Shown here: piece after piece, positions 22,107-31,340 of the stretch
Layout of the letters: each line of letters begins with the position of its first letter
Numbering within the stretch: the stretch's first letter is position 1
Assembly (NCBI GenBank): GCA_902760955.1
Contig: CACWIG010000019.1
Coordinates: 1 to 32,559, forward strand
Direction: 5' to 3'
Source: an uncultured Ruminococcus sp.
Lineage (GTDB): Bacteria > Bacillota > Clostridia > Monoglobales > Monoglobaceae
DNA: 32,559 nucleotides
Program-made: the position numbers and the translations under genes
Notes under the pieces: generated by a model
What the model was told of the DNA's origin: nothing
Database searches by the model: none
Seen by the model: only the letters and a program-made list of their open reading frames with translations

Positions 22107-22964
22107 ATGAATGTTAAATTCGGACCTGCAGGCTGTTGTGATGCGTTTTTTGAGGCAGGCAATAAATCTGCTTTGGAAATGCCTATGTGGCTTAAGGAAA
22201 ATGAATTGGATTGTTTTGAATATCAGTGCGGACACGGAGTCAGGATTTCGGAGGATGCCGCACAAATTTTAGGTGAAAGAGCAAAACAGAATAACATTGC
22301 TTTATCTGTTCACGCACCTTATTATATCAGCCTTTCGTCTGTTGAAGAGGAAAAGAGAACTAAAAGCATAGACTATATATTGCAAACACTCAATGCGGCA
22401 AAGCATATGGGTGCTGACAGGATTGTTGTTCATTCAGGCTCTTGTGGCAGTATAACGAGGCGTGAGGCATTAAATCTTGCGACAGATACTCTTGCACGTG
22501 CGGTTGTTGCTGCTGATGAGAATGGTTTTGGGAATATACACATATGCCCCGAAACAATGGGGAAAGTAAAACAACTTGGGAATATAGATGAAGTAATCAA
22601 GCTTTGTCAGGTTGATGAAAGATTTATTCCCACAATAGATTTTGGACACGTTAATGCTATGACTTTGGGGAGTTTAAAAACGGCTGACGATTTCAAGGCA
22701 ATATTTGATAAATTTGCAAATAAACTCGGGGTGGAGCGTGCAAGCAATATGCACGCACATTTTTCGAGAATAGAATATACAAATGCTGGAGAGAAAAAGC
22801 ACAGAACATTAGAAGAAACCGAATATGAACCGAATTTTGAACCTCTTGCAGAGGTTTTGGCAGATAATAAATATTCGATAAGAATAATATGCGAGTCCGC
22901 AGGTACTCAGACAAAAGATGCGGCAGAGATGAAAAGAATTATGAAAGAAATGTCAGACAGGTAA
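22107..22964 (+). CDS. nfo: Endonuclease IV-like AP endonuclease (TIM barrel)
   Basis: A 285-residue protein of the AP endonuclease 2 family, which cuts DNA 5' of abasic sites using a trinuclear zinc centre. Most zinc ligands of endonuclease IV are recognisable: H69 (SVHAPYY), H109 (VVHSGS), E149 (CPET), D178 and H181 (TIDFGHVNA), H216 (MHAHFS), H232 and E263 (ICESAG). The D-R-H pair of the E. coli enzyme reads K-K-H here (residues 230-232), so one ligand is replaced and this belongs to a divergent branch. Activity as AP endonuclease is therefore likely but not certain. It begins a run of six closely spaced genes with two other DNA repair genes downstream (recD2 and recR). Confidence 0.83.
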   Translation: MNVKFGPAGCCDAFFEAGNKSALEMPMWLKENELDCFEYQCGHGVRISEDAAQILGERAKQNNIALSVHAPYYISLSSVEEEKRTKSIDYILQTLNAAKHMGADRIVVHSGSCGSITRREALNLATDTLARAVVAADENGFGNIHICPETMGKVKQLGNIDEVIKLCQVDERFIPTIDFGHVNAMTLGSLKTADDFKAIFDKFANKLGVERASNMHAHFSRIEYTNAGEKKHRTLEETEYEPNFEPLAEVLADNKYSIRIICESAGTQTKDAAEMKRIMKEMSDR

Positions 22965-22987
22965 TAGCAAATAGGGAATGATATATT

Positions 22988-24040
22988 ATGAAGATAGATG
23001 TATTGTTTGAAAATTGTGATGCAGTATTGATTACATCACCCCAAAATTTACAATATTTTAGCGGCTTTGCAGGCGGTGAAGGATTTTGCCTGTTGAGCCA
23101 TAGCAGTAAGACGATTTTTGTAGATTCACGTTATACAGTTGAGGCTGTGAGCGAATGTAAGGGCTTTGAGGTTGTTGAGTTCAGCGGCGGAAACTTGTTT
23201 GAACTGATAACAGCACAACTTAATAAAATTAGTGCAAAGGTGATAGCCTATGAGGATTTATGCCTGACAGTTGCGACCTTTAACCAAATGAAAGATAAAC
23301 TTGATGGAATATCATTTGTTCCCTTAGGCGATAAAGCTGATATTATACGCTCAATAAAAACAGATGAGGAAATCGCATTATTGCGTAAGGCGGAAAGAAT
23401 AGGTGATATGGCATTTAAGCAAGTTTTGCCTATGATTAAACTTGGAATGACAGAAAATGATTTAGCCGCAGAGCTTGAGTATCAGATGCGTAAATCAGGT
23501 GCATCGGGAACTTCTTTTGATACAATAGCGGTATCGGGTAAAAAAACAGCTATGCCTCACGGCAGACCTGACGAAAAAAAGCTTGAATATGGTGATTTTG
23601 TAACAATGGACTTTGGTTGCATATACAAGGGATATTGTTCGGATATGACAAGAACTGTCGTTATGGGAGAGGCATCTTCCAAACAGATTGAGGTTTATAA
23701 TACAGTTCTTGCGGCACAGCTTGAGGGATTGAAGACCATCAAAGCAGGTGTTGTTGCCAAGGATGCAGACTATGCCGCACGCAGAATAATAGAGGATGCA
23801 GGCTACGGAAGTTATTTTGGACATTCTTTGGGTCACGGAGTAGGATTGATGATACACGAACAGCCAAACCTTTCTCCGCGTTCGGAAACAGTTTTAGTGC
23901 CTAATATGATTGTGACCTGTGAGCCGGGGATATACATTCAGGATTTCGGAGGAGTCAGAATAGAGGATATGGTTGCAGTAAAGGAAAACGGTTGTGAGAA
24001 TTTAACGTCTTCAACAAAGGAACTGATTATTTGCGGTTAG
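22988..24040 (+). CDS. Xaa-Pro aminopeptidase (M24 family)
   Basis: A 350-residue two-domain metallopeptidase, at the usual length for PepP/PepQ-like enzymes of Firmicutes. The N-terminal creatinase-like domain contains YFSGFAGGEGFCLLS and IFVDSRYT. The C-terminal pita-bread domain has all five metal ligands: D208 (MDFGC), D219 (SDMTRT), H283 (GHSLGHGVG), E312 (CEPGIY) and E326 (VRIEDM), plus MPHGRPDEKKL. It removes N-terminal residues before proline or cleaves X-Pro dipeptides in the cytosol. It lies 23 bp behind the endonuclease gene and 41 bp before malQ, without terminators. Confidence 0.93.
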   Translation: MKIDVLFENCDAVLITSPQNLQYFSGFAGGEGFCLLSHSSKTIFVDSRYTVEAVSECKGFEVVEFSGGNLFELITAQLNKISAKVIAYEDLCLTVATFNQMKDKLDGISFVPLGDKADIIRSIKTDEEIALLRKAERIGDMAFKQVLPMIKLGMTENDLAAELEYQMRKSGASGTSFDTIAVSGKKTAMPHGRPDEKKLEYGDFVTMDFGCIYKGYCSDMTRTVVMGEASSKQIEVYNTVLAAQLEGLKTIKAGVVAKDADYAARRIIEDAGYGSYFGHSLGHGVGLMIHEQPNLSPRSETVLVPNMIVTCEPGIYIQDFGGVRIEDMVAVKENGCENLTSSTKELIICG

Positions 24041-24081
24041 TTTACTTGTAATTAATATATTTTTGAAAGAGAGTGGTAACA

Positions 24082-25557
24082 TTGAAAAGGGGAAGCGGAG
24101 TTTTGTTGCATATTTCTTCATTGCCTTCTGCGTGCGGAATAGGTACGCTTGGCAGAGCGGCATACGAATTTGTAGATTTTTTAAAGAGAGCAGGTCAGAC
24201 CTATTGGCAGGTATTGCCTATTTCTCCCACAGGTTTTGGCGACTCACCCTATCAATCATATTCGACCTTTGCAGGAAACCCGTATTTCATTGACTTTGAT
24301 ATGCTGAGTGAGGACGGAAATTTAGAGCCCTCAGTTTATAAAGACATTAAATGGGGTGACAATCCCGAATTTGTTGATTACGGAACTATTTTTGAAAATA
24401 GATTTAAGGTTCTAAAGGCGGCATATTTAGCCGACAGAGAAGAACTTAAAGACGAGATTTATAAGTTCAGAACGGACAAGTCTTATTGGATAGAGAATTA
24501 CGCTATGTTTATGGCGGTTAAATATGAAAATGATTTAAAGCCATATTGGGATTGGGACGAAGATATAAAACTTCGCAAGCCACAGGCTATGACAGATGCG
24601 TATTCAAGATTAAATGATGAGATAGAATTTTGGGTATATGTTCAGTACAGATTTTTTGAGCAATGGACGAGGCTTAAGGAATACGCAAACAAGCAAGGCA
24701 TAAAGATAATAGGTGATATACCCATTTACGTTGCCGAGGATAGTGCAGATGCCTGGGCTCATAATGAGGTTTTACAGCTCAACAGCAAGCACAAGCCGAT
24801 TAAGGTTGCAGGCTGTCCGCCCGATTACTTCTCGCCAAAAGGACAATTATGGGGCAATCCGTTGTACGATTGGGATTACCTTAAAAAGACAGGCTATGAA
24901 TGGTGGATAGAGAGAATTAAGGGTGTCAGTGATTTGTTTGACGTGGTAAGAATAGACCATTTCAGAGCCTTTTCGGAATATTACGCAATTCCATTCGGTG
25001 ATGAAGATGCCACAAAGGGAAAGTGGGAAAAAGGTCCTGGTCGTGACTTTTTTGACGCATTGGGTGATGATTTGTCTATTATTGCTGAGGACTTGGGAAT
25101 GATAGACGATAAGGTGAGAAAGTTGCTGAAATATACAAAGTTCCCCGGAATGAAGGTTTTGCAGTTCGCTTTTGACCCCGAAAGCGACAGCGAATACTTA
25201 CCCCACAAATACAATAAGAACTGCGTAGCTTATATAGGAACACACGATAATGACACATTGATTGGCTGGCTTGATAACGCTGATAAAGCTGAGGCGGAGT
25301 ATGCAAAAGAGTATATGCGTCTGAATGACAGAGAAGGTGTGCATATAGGTGCAATTAAAACCCTTATGGCTTCTCCTGCTGATGTAGCGATTATTACAAT
25401 GCAGGATATTCTCGGCCTTGACACAAAGGCAAGAATGAATGTTCCGTCAGAGGCAAGCGGTAATTGGCAGTGGAGATTGACGCTAAATTGGGTTTTCTTT
25501 GACGATACTGCAGAATGGATTAAAAAGATAACTAAGACATACGGAAGATGTGAGTAA
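24082..25557 (+). CDS. malQ: 4-alpha-glucanotransferase (amylomaltase)
   Basis: A GH77 enzyme of 491 residues that transfers alpha-1,4-glucan segments between maltodextrins. Motifs are RGSGVLLHISSLPSACGIGTLG, YWQVLPISPTGFGDSPYQSY, GDIPIYVAEDSADAW, the nucleophile D292 in VVRIDHFRAF, the acid/base E336 in IIAEDLG and the transition-state residue in GTHDNDT. TTG at 24082 is taken as start because the family begins MKRGSG and AGAGAG lies about eight bases before; a GTG at 24073 in the same frame is the alternative. It complements the glycogen phosphorylase encoded at 11953-14409 by reshaping short glucans. Located mid-operon between a peptidase and recD2, 24 bp before the latter. Confidence 0.94.
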   Translation: MKRGSGVLLHISSLPSACGIGTLGRAAYEFVDFLKRAGQTYWQVLPISPTGFGDSPYQSYSTFAGNPYFIDFDMLSEDGNLEPSVYKDIKWGDNPEFVDYGTIFENRFKVLKAAYLADREELKDEIYKFRTDKSYWIENYAMFMAVKYENDLKPYWDWDEDIKLRKPQAMTDAYSRLNDEIEFWVYVQYRFFEQWTRLKEYANKQGIKIIGDIPIYVAEDSADAWAHNEVLQLNSKHKPIKVAGCPPDYFSPKGQLWGNPLYDWDYLKKTGYEWWIERIKGVSDLFDVVRIDHFRAFSEYYAIPFGDEDATKGKWEKGPGRDFFDALGDDLSIIAEDLGMIDDKVRKLLKYTKFPGMKVLQFAFDPESDSEYLPHKYNKNCVAYIGTHDNDTLIGWLDNADKAEAEYAKEYMRLNDREGVHIGAIKTLMASPADVAIITMQDILGLDTKARMNVPSEASGNWQWRLTLNWVFFDDTAEWIKKITKTYGRCE

Positions 25558-25581
25558 TATACAGAAGGAGGCGGTATAATT

Positions 25582-27780
25582 ATGATTATGATTGAGGGAA
25601 CAGTCGAAAATATAATATATGAAAACCCCGAAAATGGTTATACCGTTTGCGATATTGCAAGTGCAGGACAGTTGATTACTCTCACAGGTTATATGCCTAA
25701 CTTGACGGAAGGTGAGAGAATAGAAGCACACGGTGATTGGGTTAAGCATATAGAATACGGAGACCAATTTAAAGTTGAGTATTATGAAAGACATTTGCCG
25801 TCGAACGAAGCGGAGATTGAGAAGTTTTTGGCTTCGGGTATTTTGCCTGGCATAGGCAAGGCAACAGCGAAGAAGATTGTTCAAAAATTTGGTGCAGACG
25901 CGCTTGATATAATCGAAAACGAACCCGACAGACTTCTTGCCATATCGGGACTTACCAAAAAGAAAACAGACGAGATATACAAAAAATATACCGAGATAAT
26001 AGGTGTAAGAGATGTTATAATGTTCTTTCAGCAGTTCAAAATTTCGCCTTCTTCTGCGGTAAGAGCATATAATACTTTCGGACCGCAGACGGTGAGTGTT
26101 GTAAAAGAAAATCCTTATCGTTTGGCTGATTGCATAGATGGGATAACCTTTGCAACAGCTGATGGAATTGCTTTGGAACTTGGATTTGAAAAGAATTCAT
26201 TTGAGAGGATTTCCTGCGGTATCAAGGCTTTGATGCGTCAGATAGGTTATTTAAACGGGCATACATTTTTGCCAAGAGCTTCAATTTGCGGCTATGCGGC
26301 ACAGAACTTGGATGTAGAACTCGGAAACGTAGAAAATACCATATCAGACCTGGTTGCATCTGAGGAACTTAAACAGATAAATATGGGCGATTATGATGCT
26401 ATATATTTAAAAGAGTATTACAATGCAGAGAAAAGAGTTGCACAAAAACTCCTTGAAATGTCTGAAGTATGTTATGATTCTGATAAATCCTATTTAGAAA
26501 CTATGATAGCCGAGATTGAAGAGAAAAACGGAATTATGCTTGCGGAATTACAACTTAAAGCGGTATGTTCGGCTTTTGAAAATTCCGCACTTGTAATAAC
26601 GGGCGGCCCGGGAACAGGTAAGACAACAATAGTAAAAACTATTATTGAACTTATGAGTAAAAATCACAAGCAGGTAATGCTTGCCGCTCCCACAGGCAGA
26701 GCCGCAAAGCGTATGACCGAGGTTTGCGGCAAGGAGGCAAAAACCATTCATCGTCTTTTGGAGATTACACCAGGAGAGAATGAAGTCGGAAACAGATTTG
26801 CGAGAAATGAGAGCAACAAGCTTGATTGTGACGTCTTGATTGTGGATGAGATGTCAATGGTTGATATAATGCTGATGGACAGTTTGCTTGCCGCGTTGCC
26901 GAGGGGAGCAAGACTAATTATGGTAGGTGATGCCGACCAGCTTCCGTCTGTTGGGGCAGGCAATGTTTTAAAAGATATAATCGAAAGCGGAAGTATTACT
27001 TGTATCAAACTGACAGAGATATTCAGACAGGCACGTGAAAGTATGATTGTAGTCAATGCCCACAGAATAAATCACGGCGAGATGCCAATGGTAAATGATG
27101 CGGAAAATGACTTCTTTCTTGTAAGCCGTGATGACCCAATGTCAATACCTGAAACCATTGCAGACCTGTGTGCAAGACGATTGCCTAAAAAGTACGGCTT
27201 TAACGGTATAACTCAAATACAGGTTTTAACACCTGCAAGGAAGTCGCTTATAGGTGTGACCAATCTAAACGCCGTATTACAGGACAAGCTTAATCCTTCT
27301 TCGCCCGATAAGCCTGAGTATGTCACAAACAGATGTGTTTTCAGGCTTGGGGATAAGGTAATGCAGATAAAAAATAACTATCATACAGAGTGGAAACGCC
27401 TTGACAACTCAGAGCAAGGACAAGGTGTTTTTAATGGTGATGTGGGCTTTATATCGGGCATAAACAAATCTGCCCAAAAACTGCAAGTTGTTTTTGATGA
27501 CAGAGTTGTAGACTATGATTTTATGCTGCTTGACGAGTTGGAACTTGCCTATGCGGCAACTGTTCACAAAAGTCAGGGTAGTGAGTTTGAAGTAATTGTT
27601 ATGCCAATGTGCGAAACACACCGATTGTTGATGACAAGAAACTTGTTATACACAGCCATTACACGTGCAAAAAAACTTGTTGTACTTGTAGGGCAAGAAG
27701 ACATAATTAAGTTGTATGTAAACAACGATAATATCCAAAAGCGATTTTCAGGATTAAAAAACAGAATGTCCATATTCTGA
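25582..27780 (+). CDS. recD2: RecD2-type SF1B DNA helicase
   Basis: A 732-residue ATP-dependent 5'-3' helicase of the RecD/TraA family without RecB and RecC partners, full length for RecD2. The N-terminal OB-like part (IEGTVENIIYENPENGYTV) and helix-hairpin-helix region (LPGIGKATAKKIVQKFG) are diagnostic of RecD2. The helicase core has Walker A GGPGTGKT (from 341), LAAPTGRAAKRM, Walker B DVLIVDEMSMVD, VGDADQLPSVGAGNVL, LTEIFRQA, and the late motifs NGDVGFI and AYAATVHKSQGSEF with LLYTAITRAK. The start ATG has AAGGAGG ten bases upstream. Placement before recR supports a DNA repair role. Confidence 0.95.
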   Translation: MIMIEGTVENIIYENPENGYTVCDIASAGQLITLTGYMPNLTEGERIEAHGDWVKHIEYGDQFKVEYYERHLPSNEAEIEKFLASGILPGIGKATAKKIVQKFGADALDIIENEPDRLLAISGLTKKKTDEIYKKYTEIIGVRDVIMFFQQFKISPSSAVRAYNTFGPQTVSVVKENPYRLADCIDGITFATADGIALELGFEKNSFERISCGIKALMRQIGYLNGHTFLPRASICGYAAQNLDVELGNVENTISDLVASEELKQINMGDYDAIYLKEYYNAEKRVAQKLLEMSEVCYDSDKSYLETMIAEIEEKNGIMLAELQLKAVCSAFENSALVITGGPGTGKTTIVKTIIELMSKNHKQVMLAAPTGRAAKRMTEVCGKEAKTIHRLLEITPGENEVGNRFARNESNKLDCDVLIVDEMSMVDIMLMDSLLAALPRGARLIMVGDADQLPSVGAGNVLKDIIESGSITCIKLTEIFRQARESMIVVNAHRINHGEMPMVNDAENDFFLVSRDDPMSIPETIADLCARRLPKKYGFNGITQIQVLTPARKSLIGVTNLNAVLQDKLNPSSPDKPEYVTNRCVFRLGDKVMQIKNNYHTEWKRLDNSEQGQGVFNGDVGFISGINKSAQKLQVVFDDRVVDYDFMLLDELELAYAATVHKSQGSEFEVIVMPMCETHRLLMTRNLLYTAITRAKKLVVLVGQEDIIKLYVNNDNIQKRFSGLKNRMSIF

Positions 27781-27813
27781 TTACTATTTATAAAAATTTA
27801 AGGAGAGGTAATA

Positions 27814-28413
27814 ATGCAGTATTTTGCCGCACCGCTACAAAATTTAATTGAAGAATTTGAGAAGCTTCCTGGAATAGGAAGTAAGACAGCACAAAGACTT
27901 GCCTTTTTTGTATTAAATCAGCCAATGGAAAAGGCACAAAAATTTGCCGATGCGATTATTTCAGCAAAAAAGAATTTGTGCTATTGCAGAGATTGCAGAA
28001 ATTTATCAGATAAAGAGGTATGCTCTATCTGTGACAACCCCACAAGAGACCACAGTATTATTTGTGTTGTTGAAAATCCGAGAGATGTAATTCAGATAGA
28101 GAGAACCAATGAATTTAAGGGTGTTTATCACGTTTTGCACGGAGCGATTTCGCCTATGGATAATGTGGGACCTGATGATATTACCATAAAGGAACTTATG
28201 ACAAGAATTGCAGGCGGTGAGGTCAATGAGGTTATTATGGCGACCAACCCTAACTTAGAGGGCGAAACAACTGCTATGTATATATCCAAGTTAGTAAAAC
28301 CATTTGGCGTTAATGTTACAAGAATTGCTCACGGAGTTCCTGTGGGTGGTGAACTTGAATTTGCTGACGAAGTAACACTGTCAAAGGCACTTAAAGGAAG
28401 AGTTGAAATTTAG
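27814..28413 (+). CDS. recR: Recombination mediator protein RecR
   Basis: A 199-residue RecR, exactly the family length. It has the N-terminal helix-hairpin-helix ([20 protein letters not shown]), a four-Cys zinc finger ([18 protein letters not shown]), the Toprim domain ([11 protein letters not shown] to [17 protein letters not shown]) and the conserved C-terminal [18 protein letters not shown] with KALKGR. With RecO and RecF it loads RecA on gapped DNA. In many Firmicutes recR follows dnaX and an ybaB gene; here it sits instead between recD2 and the methyltransferase gene. GGAGAGG precedes the ATG. The next start codon lies one base after its stop. Confidence 0.97.
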   Translation: MQYFAAPLQNLIEEFEKLPGIGSKTAQRLAFFVLNQPMEKAQKFADAIISAKKNLCYCRDCRNLSDKEVCSICDNPTRDHSIICVVENPRDVIQIERTNEFKGVYHVLHGAISPMDNVGPDDITIKELMTRIAGGEVNEVIMATNPNLEGETTAMYISKLVKPFGVNVTRIAHGVPVGGELEFADEVTLSKALKGRVEI

Positions 28414-28414
28414 T

Positions 28415-29743
28415 ATGAATAAAAACGATATAACAGAGATAGAGATTACGGGAATGACAGACGACGGCAGCGGAGTAGGTCACGCTGACGGCATTGCTGT
28501 ATTTGTTCCGTATACCATTGTGGGTGAAACAGTACGAACATTAATCATAAAAGTGAATAAAACTTACGCTATCGGCAAGCTGTTGGAAGTGATTGTGCCG
28601 TCACAGCACAGGATAAAGACAGAGTGTCCGTATTTCTATAAGTGCGGAGGCTGTCAGCTTATGCATATGGATTATGCTGCAGAGCTTGCTTATAAACGCC
28701 AAAAGGTTTCAGATTGCATAAAGAGAATAGGCGGTATTGATACCGAGGTAGGAGAGGTCATTCCTGCTGTTGAAAGATTTAGATACAGGAACAAGGTTCA
28801 GATGCCTGTAACTGTTGATGGTATAGGCTTTTACAGAAGAAACAGCCACAATGTAATTGATATGGAAGATTGTATGCTTCAAAGTGAGCATACAAAGGAA
28901 ATTACGTCGACAATTCGCAAATGGATGGCGAAATATGGGATTGCTCCGTATAACGAGGCAGATAATAGCGGTATTATAAGACATATATATACCCGTGAGA
29001 GTGATAATGGTATATGCCTTGTTATTGTTTCTACAAAAGATGAACTGCCCTATTCCAATGAACTTGTTGAGTGTATTCTTGAACTTAATATACCGATTAG
29101 CGGCATTTTGCTGAATATAAATAACAAAAAGACAAATATGATACTCGGCAAAGAGTATAAAACCATATGGGGCGAAAATGTAATAAAAGATAAGATTGGC
29201 GGTGCGGAGTTTGAGATTTCCCCTGCGTCATTCTATCAAATTAACAGACAGCAGACGCAAAATCTTTATTCGGTTGCCGAGAAAATGGCAATGCTTTCAG
29301 GCGAGGAAATCGTATATGATATATACTGTGGAATAGGGACAATAGGGCTGTTTATGGCAAAGCGTATAAAAAAGATTGTGGGGATAGAAATTGTACCTCA
29401 GGCGGTTGAAAATGCCAAGAAGAACGCGGAACTGAACGGAATAGACAATGCGGTTTACTATTGCGGAGCGGCTGAAAAACTGACAAAGTCATTGATAAAA
29501 AAAGAGGGCAGACCTGATGTGATAATTTTAGACCCGCCAAGAAAAGGCTGTGACGAGGCTCTGCTCACAACAGTTTCGGAGGCAGAACCTGATAGAATTG
29601 TATATATATCCTGCAAGCCATCAACCCTTGCAAGAGATTTGAAATTTCTCGCAACTAAAGGCTATTACGCTCAAAAAATTACTCCTGTAGATATGTTCCC
29701 CTGCACAGAACATGTGGAAACTGTTTGCCTGATATCAAGATAA
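28415..29743 (+). CDS. rlmD: RNA (uracil-5-)-methyltransferase, RlmD/TrmA family
   Basis: A 442-residue SAM-dependent enzyme that methylates uracil at C5, in 23S rRNA by analogy with RlmD or RlmCD. Domains in order: TRAM (residues 1-60), a [4Fe-4S] site C71-X5-C77-X2-C80 (CPYFYKCGGCQ) with the fourth Cys probably in MEDCML, a central insert (FEISPASFYQINRQQ), the SAM-binding VYDIYCGIGTIGLFMA, then LDPPRKGC and the nucleophile Cys in YISCKPSTLARDL, ending KITPVDMFPCTEHVETV. ATG at 28415 begins one base after the recR stop; AAAGGAAGAG upstream lies in recR. The exact target uridine cannot be told. It ends the six-gene run; no clear terminator is visible in 29744-29812. Confidence 0.93.
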   Translation: MNKNDITEIEITGMTDDGSGVGHADGIAVFVPYTIVGETVRTLIIKVNKTYAIGKLLEVIVPSQHRIKTECPYFYKCGGCQLMHMDYAAELAYKRQKVSDCIKRIGGIDTEVGEVIPAVERFRYRNKVQMPVTVDGIGFYRRNSHNVIDMEDCMLQSEHTKEITSTIRKWMAKYGIAPYNEADNSGIIRHIYTRESDNGICLVIVSTKDELPYSNELVECILELNIPISGILLNINNKKTNMILGKEYKTIWGENVIKDKIGGAEFEISPASFYQINRQQTQNLYSVAEKMAMLSGEEIVYDIYCGIGTIGLFMAKRIKKIVGIEIVPQAVENAKKNAELNGIDNAVYYCGAAEKLTKSLIKKEGRPDVIILDPPRKGCDEALLTTVSEAEPDRIVYISCKPSTLARDLKFLATKGYYAQKITPVDMFPCTEHVETVCLISR

Positions 29744-29812
29744 GATAGATAATGCCCGAGTTGTTGATAGGCTCAATGCAAGGTGAGCAGGTAAGAAAAA
29801 TAAAAAAATGTA

Positions 29813-29843
29813 TTGACTCTCCTCTTAGGGGATGCTCTATAAT
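29813..29843 (+). promoter_or_regulatory. MerR-type promoter with 19-bp spacer and dyad operator
   Basis: TTGACT (29813-29818) and TATAAT (29838-29843) are 19 bp apart, the over-long spacing that MerR-family activators correct by twisting DNA. The spacer holds the imperfect dyad CTCCTC-tta-GGGGAT, close to what is known of BmrR-type operators. It lies directly before the merR-type gene and so suggests autoregulation. Confidence 0.85.
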
Positions 29844-29871
29844 ATGAAATATGGAAAGGAGGTAACATCAT

Positions 29872-30663
29872 ATGCTTAAAATAGGAGAATTTTCAAAGCT
29901 GTCCCATCTTACCATAAAAGCACTTAGGTTTTATGAAAAAGAAGGCCTTCTTATCCCTGCATCTATTGATAAATGGACGGGATACCGATTATATGAAACC
30001 TATCAGCTTGAAGATGCTGCAAAAATCAAATCGTACAGACAGCTTGATTTATCTATTGATGAGATTAAAGCCATTCTTTCGGGTAAAGATGCTAAAGATG
30101 TGCTTTCTAAAAAAGCGATTGTCCTGAAACAAGAAAAAGAGAAAATTGATGTCCGACTCTCCATAATAAATCATATTTTGGAGGATGAAGAGATGAAATA
30201 CCAAGTAACAGTAAAAGAAATACCTGAGGCTATTGTTTATTATTCAGAGGTCAGACTGCCCAAATACTCAGATATGATGCAGTACATCCCAAAAGTAGGA
30301 CAAGAGTGTATGAAACTCAATCCTAATCTTAAATGTGCAGAGCCGCCCTACGAGTTTTGTGAATATCTTGACCAGGAACATAAAGACACGGATGTTTTAA
30401 TAAGGCATAATGAGGCGGTTACTGAGTACGGAAAGGAAAACGATAATATTAAATTCAGAAAAATTCCGAGGGCAAAGGTGTTGAGTATATTCCATAAAGG
30501 AGCCTATGACAAAATCGGTGAGGCGTATGCTTTTATTATGAAATATGCAGAAGATAATGGCTATAAGGTAAAAGGACTTTCAAGAGAATGTTATATTGAC
30601 GGCATTTGGAATAAAGACTCTCAAGATGAGTGGCTTACTGAAATTCAACTTCCGATAGAGTAG
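29872..30663 (+). CDS. MerR-family regulator with GyrI-like effector domain (BmrR type)
   Basis: A 263-residue regulator. Residues 1-70 are a MerR winged helix (LKIGEFSKLSHLTIKALRFY, then EKEGLLIPASIDKWTGYRLY), followed by a dimerisation helix (KKAIVLKQEKEKIDVRLSII). From about residue 105 comes a GyrI/BmrR-like ligand domain (YQVTVKEIPEAIVYYSEVRL to WLTEIQLPIE). Such proteins activate multidrug efflux or detoxification genes when they bind cationic hydrophobic compounds. AAAGGAGG lies nine bases before the ATG. The gene directly downstream is a decayed GyrI-like fragment, so the original target may be lost. Confidence 0.93.
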   Translation: MLKIGEFSKLSHLTIKALRFYEKEGLLIPASIDKWTGYRLYETYQLEDAAKIKSYRQLDLSIDEIKAILSGKDAKDVLSKKAIVLKQEKEKIDVRLSIINHILEDEEMKYQVTVKEIPEAIVYYSEVRLPKYSDMMQYIPKVGQECMKLNPNLKCAEPPYEFCEYLDQEHKDTDVLIRHNEAVTEYGKENDNIKFRKIPRAKVLSIFHKGAYDKIGEAYAFIMKYAEDNGYKVKGLSRECYIDGIWNKDSQDEWLTEIQLPIE

Positions 30664-30666
30664 GCG

Positions 30667-30836
30667 GTGGACAAATTGGCATTTGATTTTAAGAAAGAAT
30701 ATAAAAAAATTTATTCGGCGAAAATAAACCTGAAATAGTAGACATTCCAAAAATTAATTACATAGCCGTAAGAGGTAGTGGAAATCCCAATATTGAGGGC
30801 GGAGCAGACTGCAGAGCGTATGGACGTTCCCCTTAA
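30667..30836 (+). pseudogene. GyrI-like domain protein, frameshifted and truncated
   Basis: The reading starts at GTG 30667 or TTG 30676 (LAFDFKKEYKKIYSAK), hits a stop at 30736, and the homology continues in another frame from about 30723 as NKPEIVDIPKINYIAVRGSG and NPNIEGG before breaking off. The FDFKKEYK..KPEIV..P..NYIAVRGSGNPN..GG pattern matches the start of stand-alone GyrI-like small-molecule-binding proteins of about 200 residues; the remaining three quarters are missing. It follows the MerR/GyrI gene by only a few bases. Confidence 0.65.
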
Positions 30837-31340
30837 ATTTGTGAAAGGCTATATTAAATGAAGTATTTACCGAATTTTATTACCCTTTACGAGAGGCGGA
30901 AAAGTTGTGAGAAAAACATATATCGACTCTCCTAATCCCAAGGAATTACCCGTTGTCAAGAAAAATCCTTTTCACTACCTTTTAAGAGCGGGGAAATATG
31001 GTTTGAGCATCTTGACGGAATGTATCAATATACGGAATTGGTTTTGGAAAAGCTGAAAAATGACAGCCATACATTTATCTTGCCGTCAAAACCGTCATAT
31101 ATCGCATTTGTTTTGGATGAAACAATGATTACGGCAGATTTGATTGACGAAATAGTACATCTTTTATGTAGTGAGAAAAAGCAATTTAGGCGTGTTTGTT
31201 TTATAGGCATTGATAGAAAAAGTAAAAGACTGCTTAAATATGCACTTTGTAACAAAGGCATTTTTGCGGTTGCCTTTATAAATGATACGGAAAAAGCAAA
31301 GGAATGGCTGATAAATTCTTTCGGATTGGAGGCTATATGA
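30820..31340 (+). pseudogene. Frame-broken gene with C-terminal STAS-like segment
   Basis: Three consecutive frames read as protein: MDVPLKFVKGYIK from 30820, NEVFTEFYYPLREAEKVV and RKTYIDSPNPKELPVV from about 30857, and FKSGEIWFEHLDGMYQYTEL onward, open to the stop at 31340. The last part alone gives 106 residues from the ATG at 31020. Its alternating strands and helices (SYIAFVLDETMITADLIDEI, FRRVCFIGID, KGIFAVAFINDTEKAKEWLI) resemble a STAS or SpoIIAA-like fold, weakly. Whether the 31020-31340 piece is still translated is unknown; no good ribosome site precedes it. The first two segments are not recognised. Its stop overlaps the next start by ATGA. Confidence 0.5.

Noticed and set aside
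30902-30925. RKTYID segment as a duplicated start of the acyltransferase gene
   Set aside because: Six residues match the acyltransferase N-terminus (MRKTYID), but the flanking sequence differs completely; chance is sufficient.
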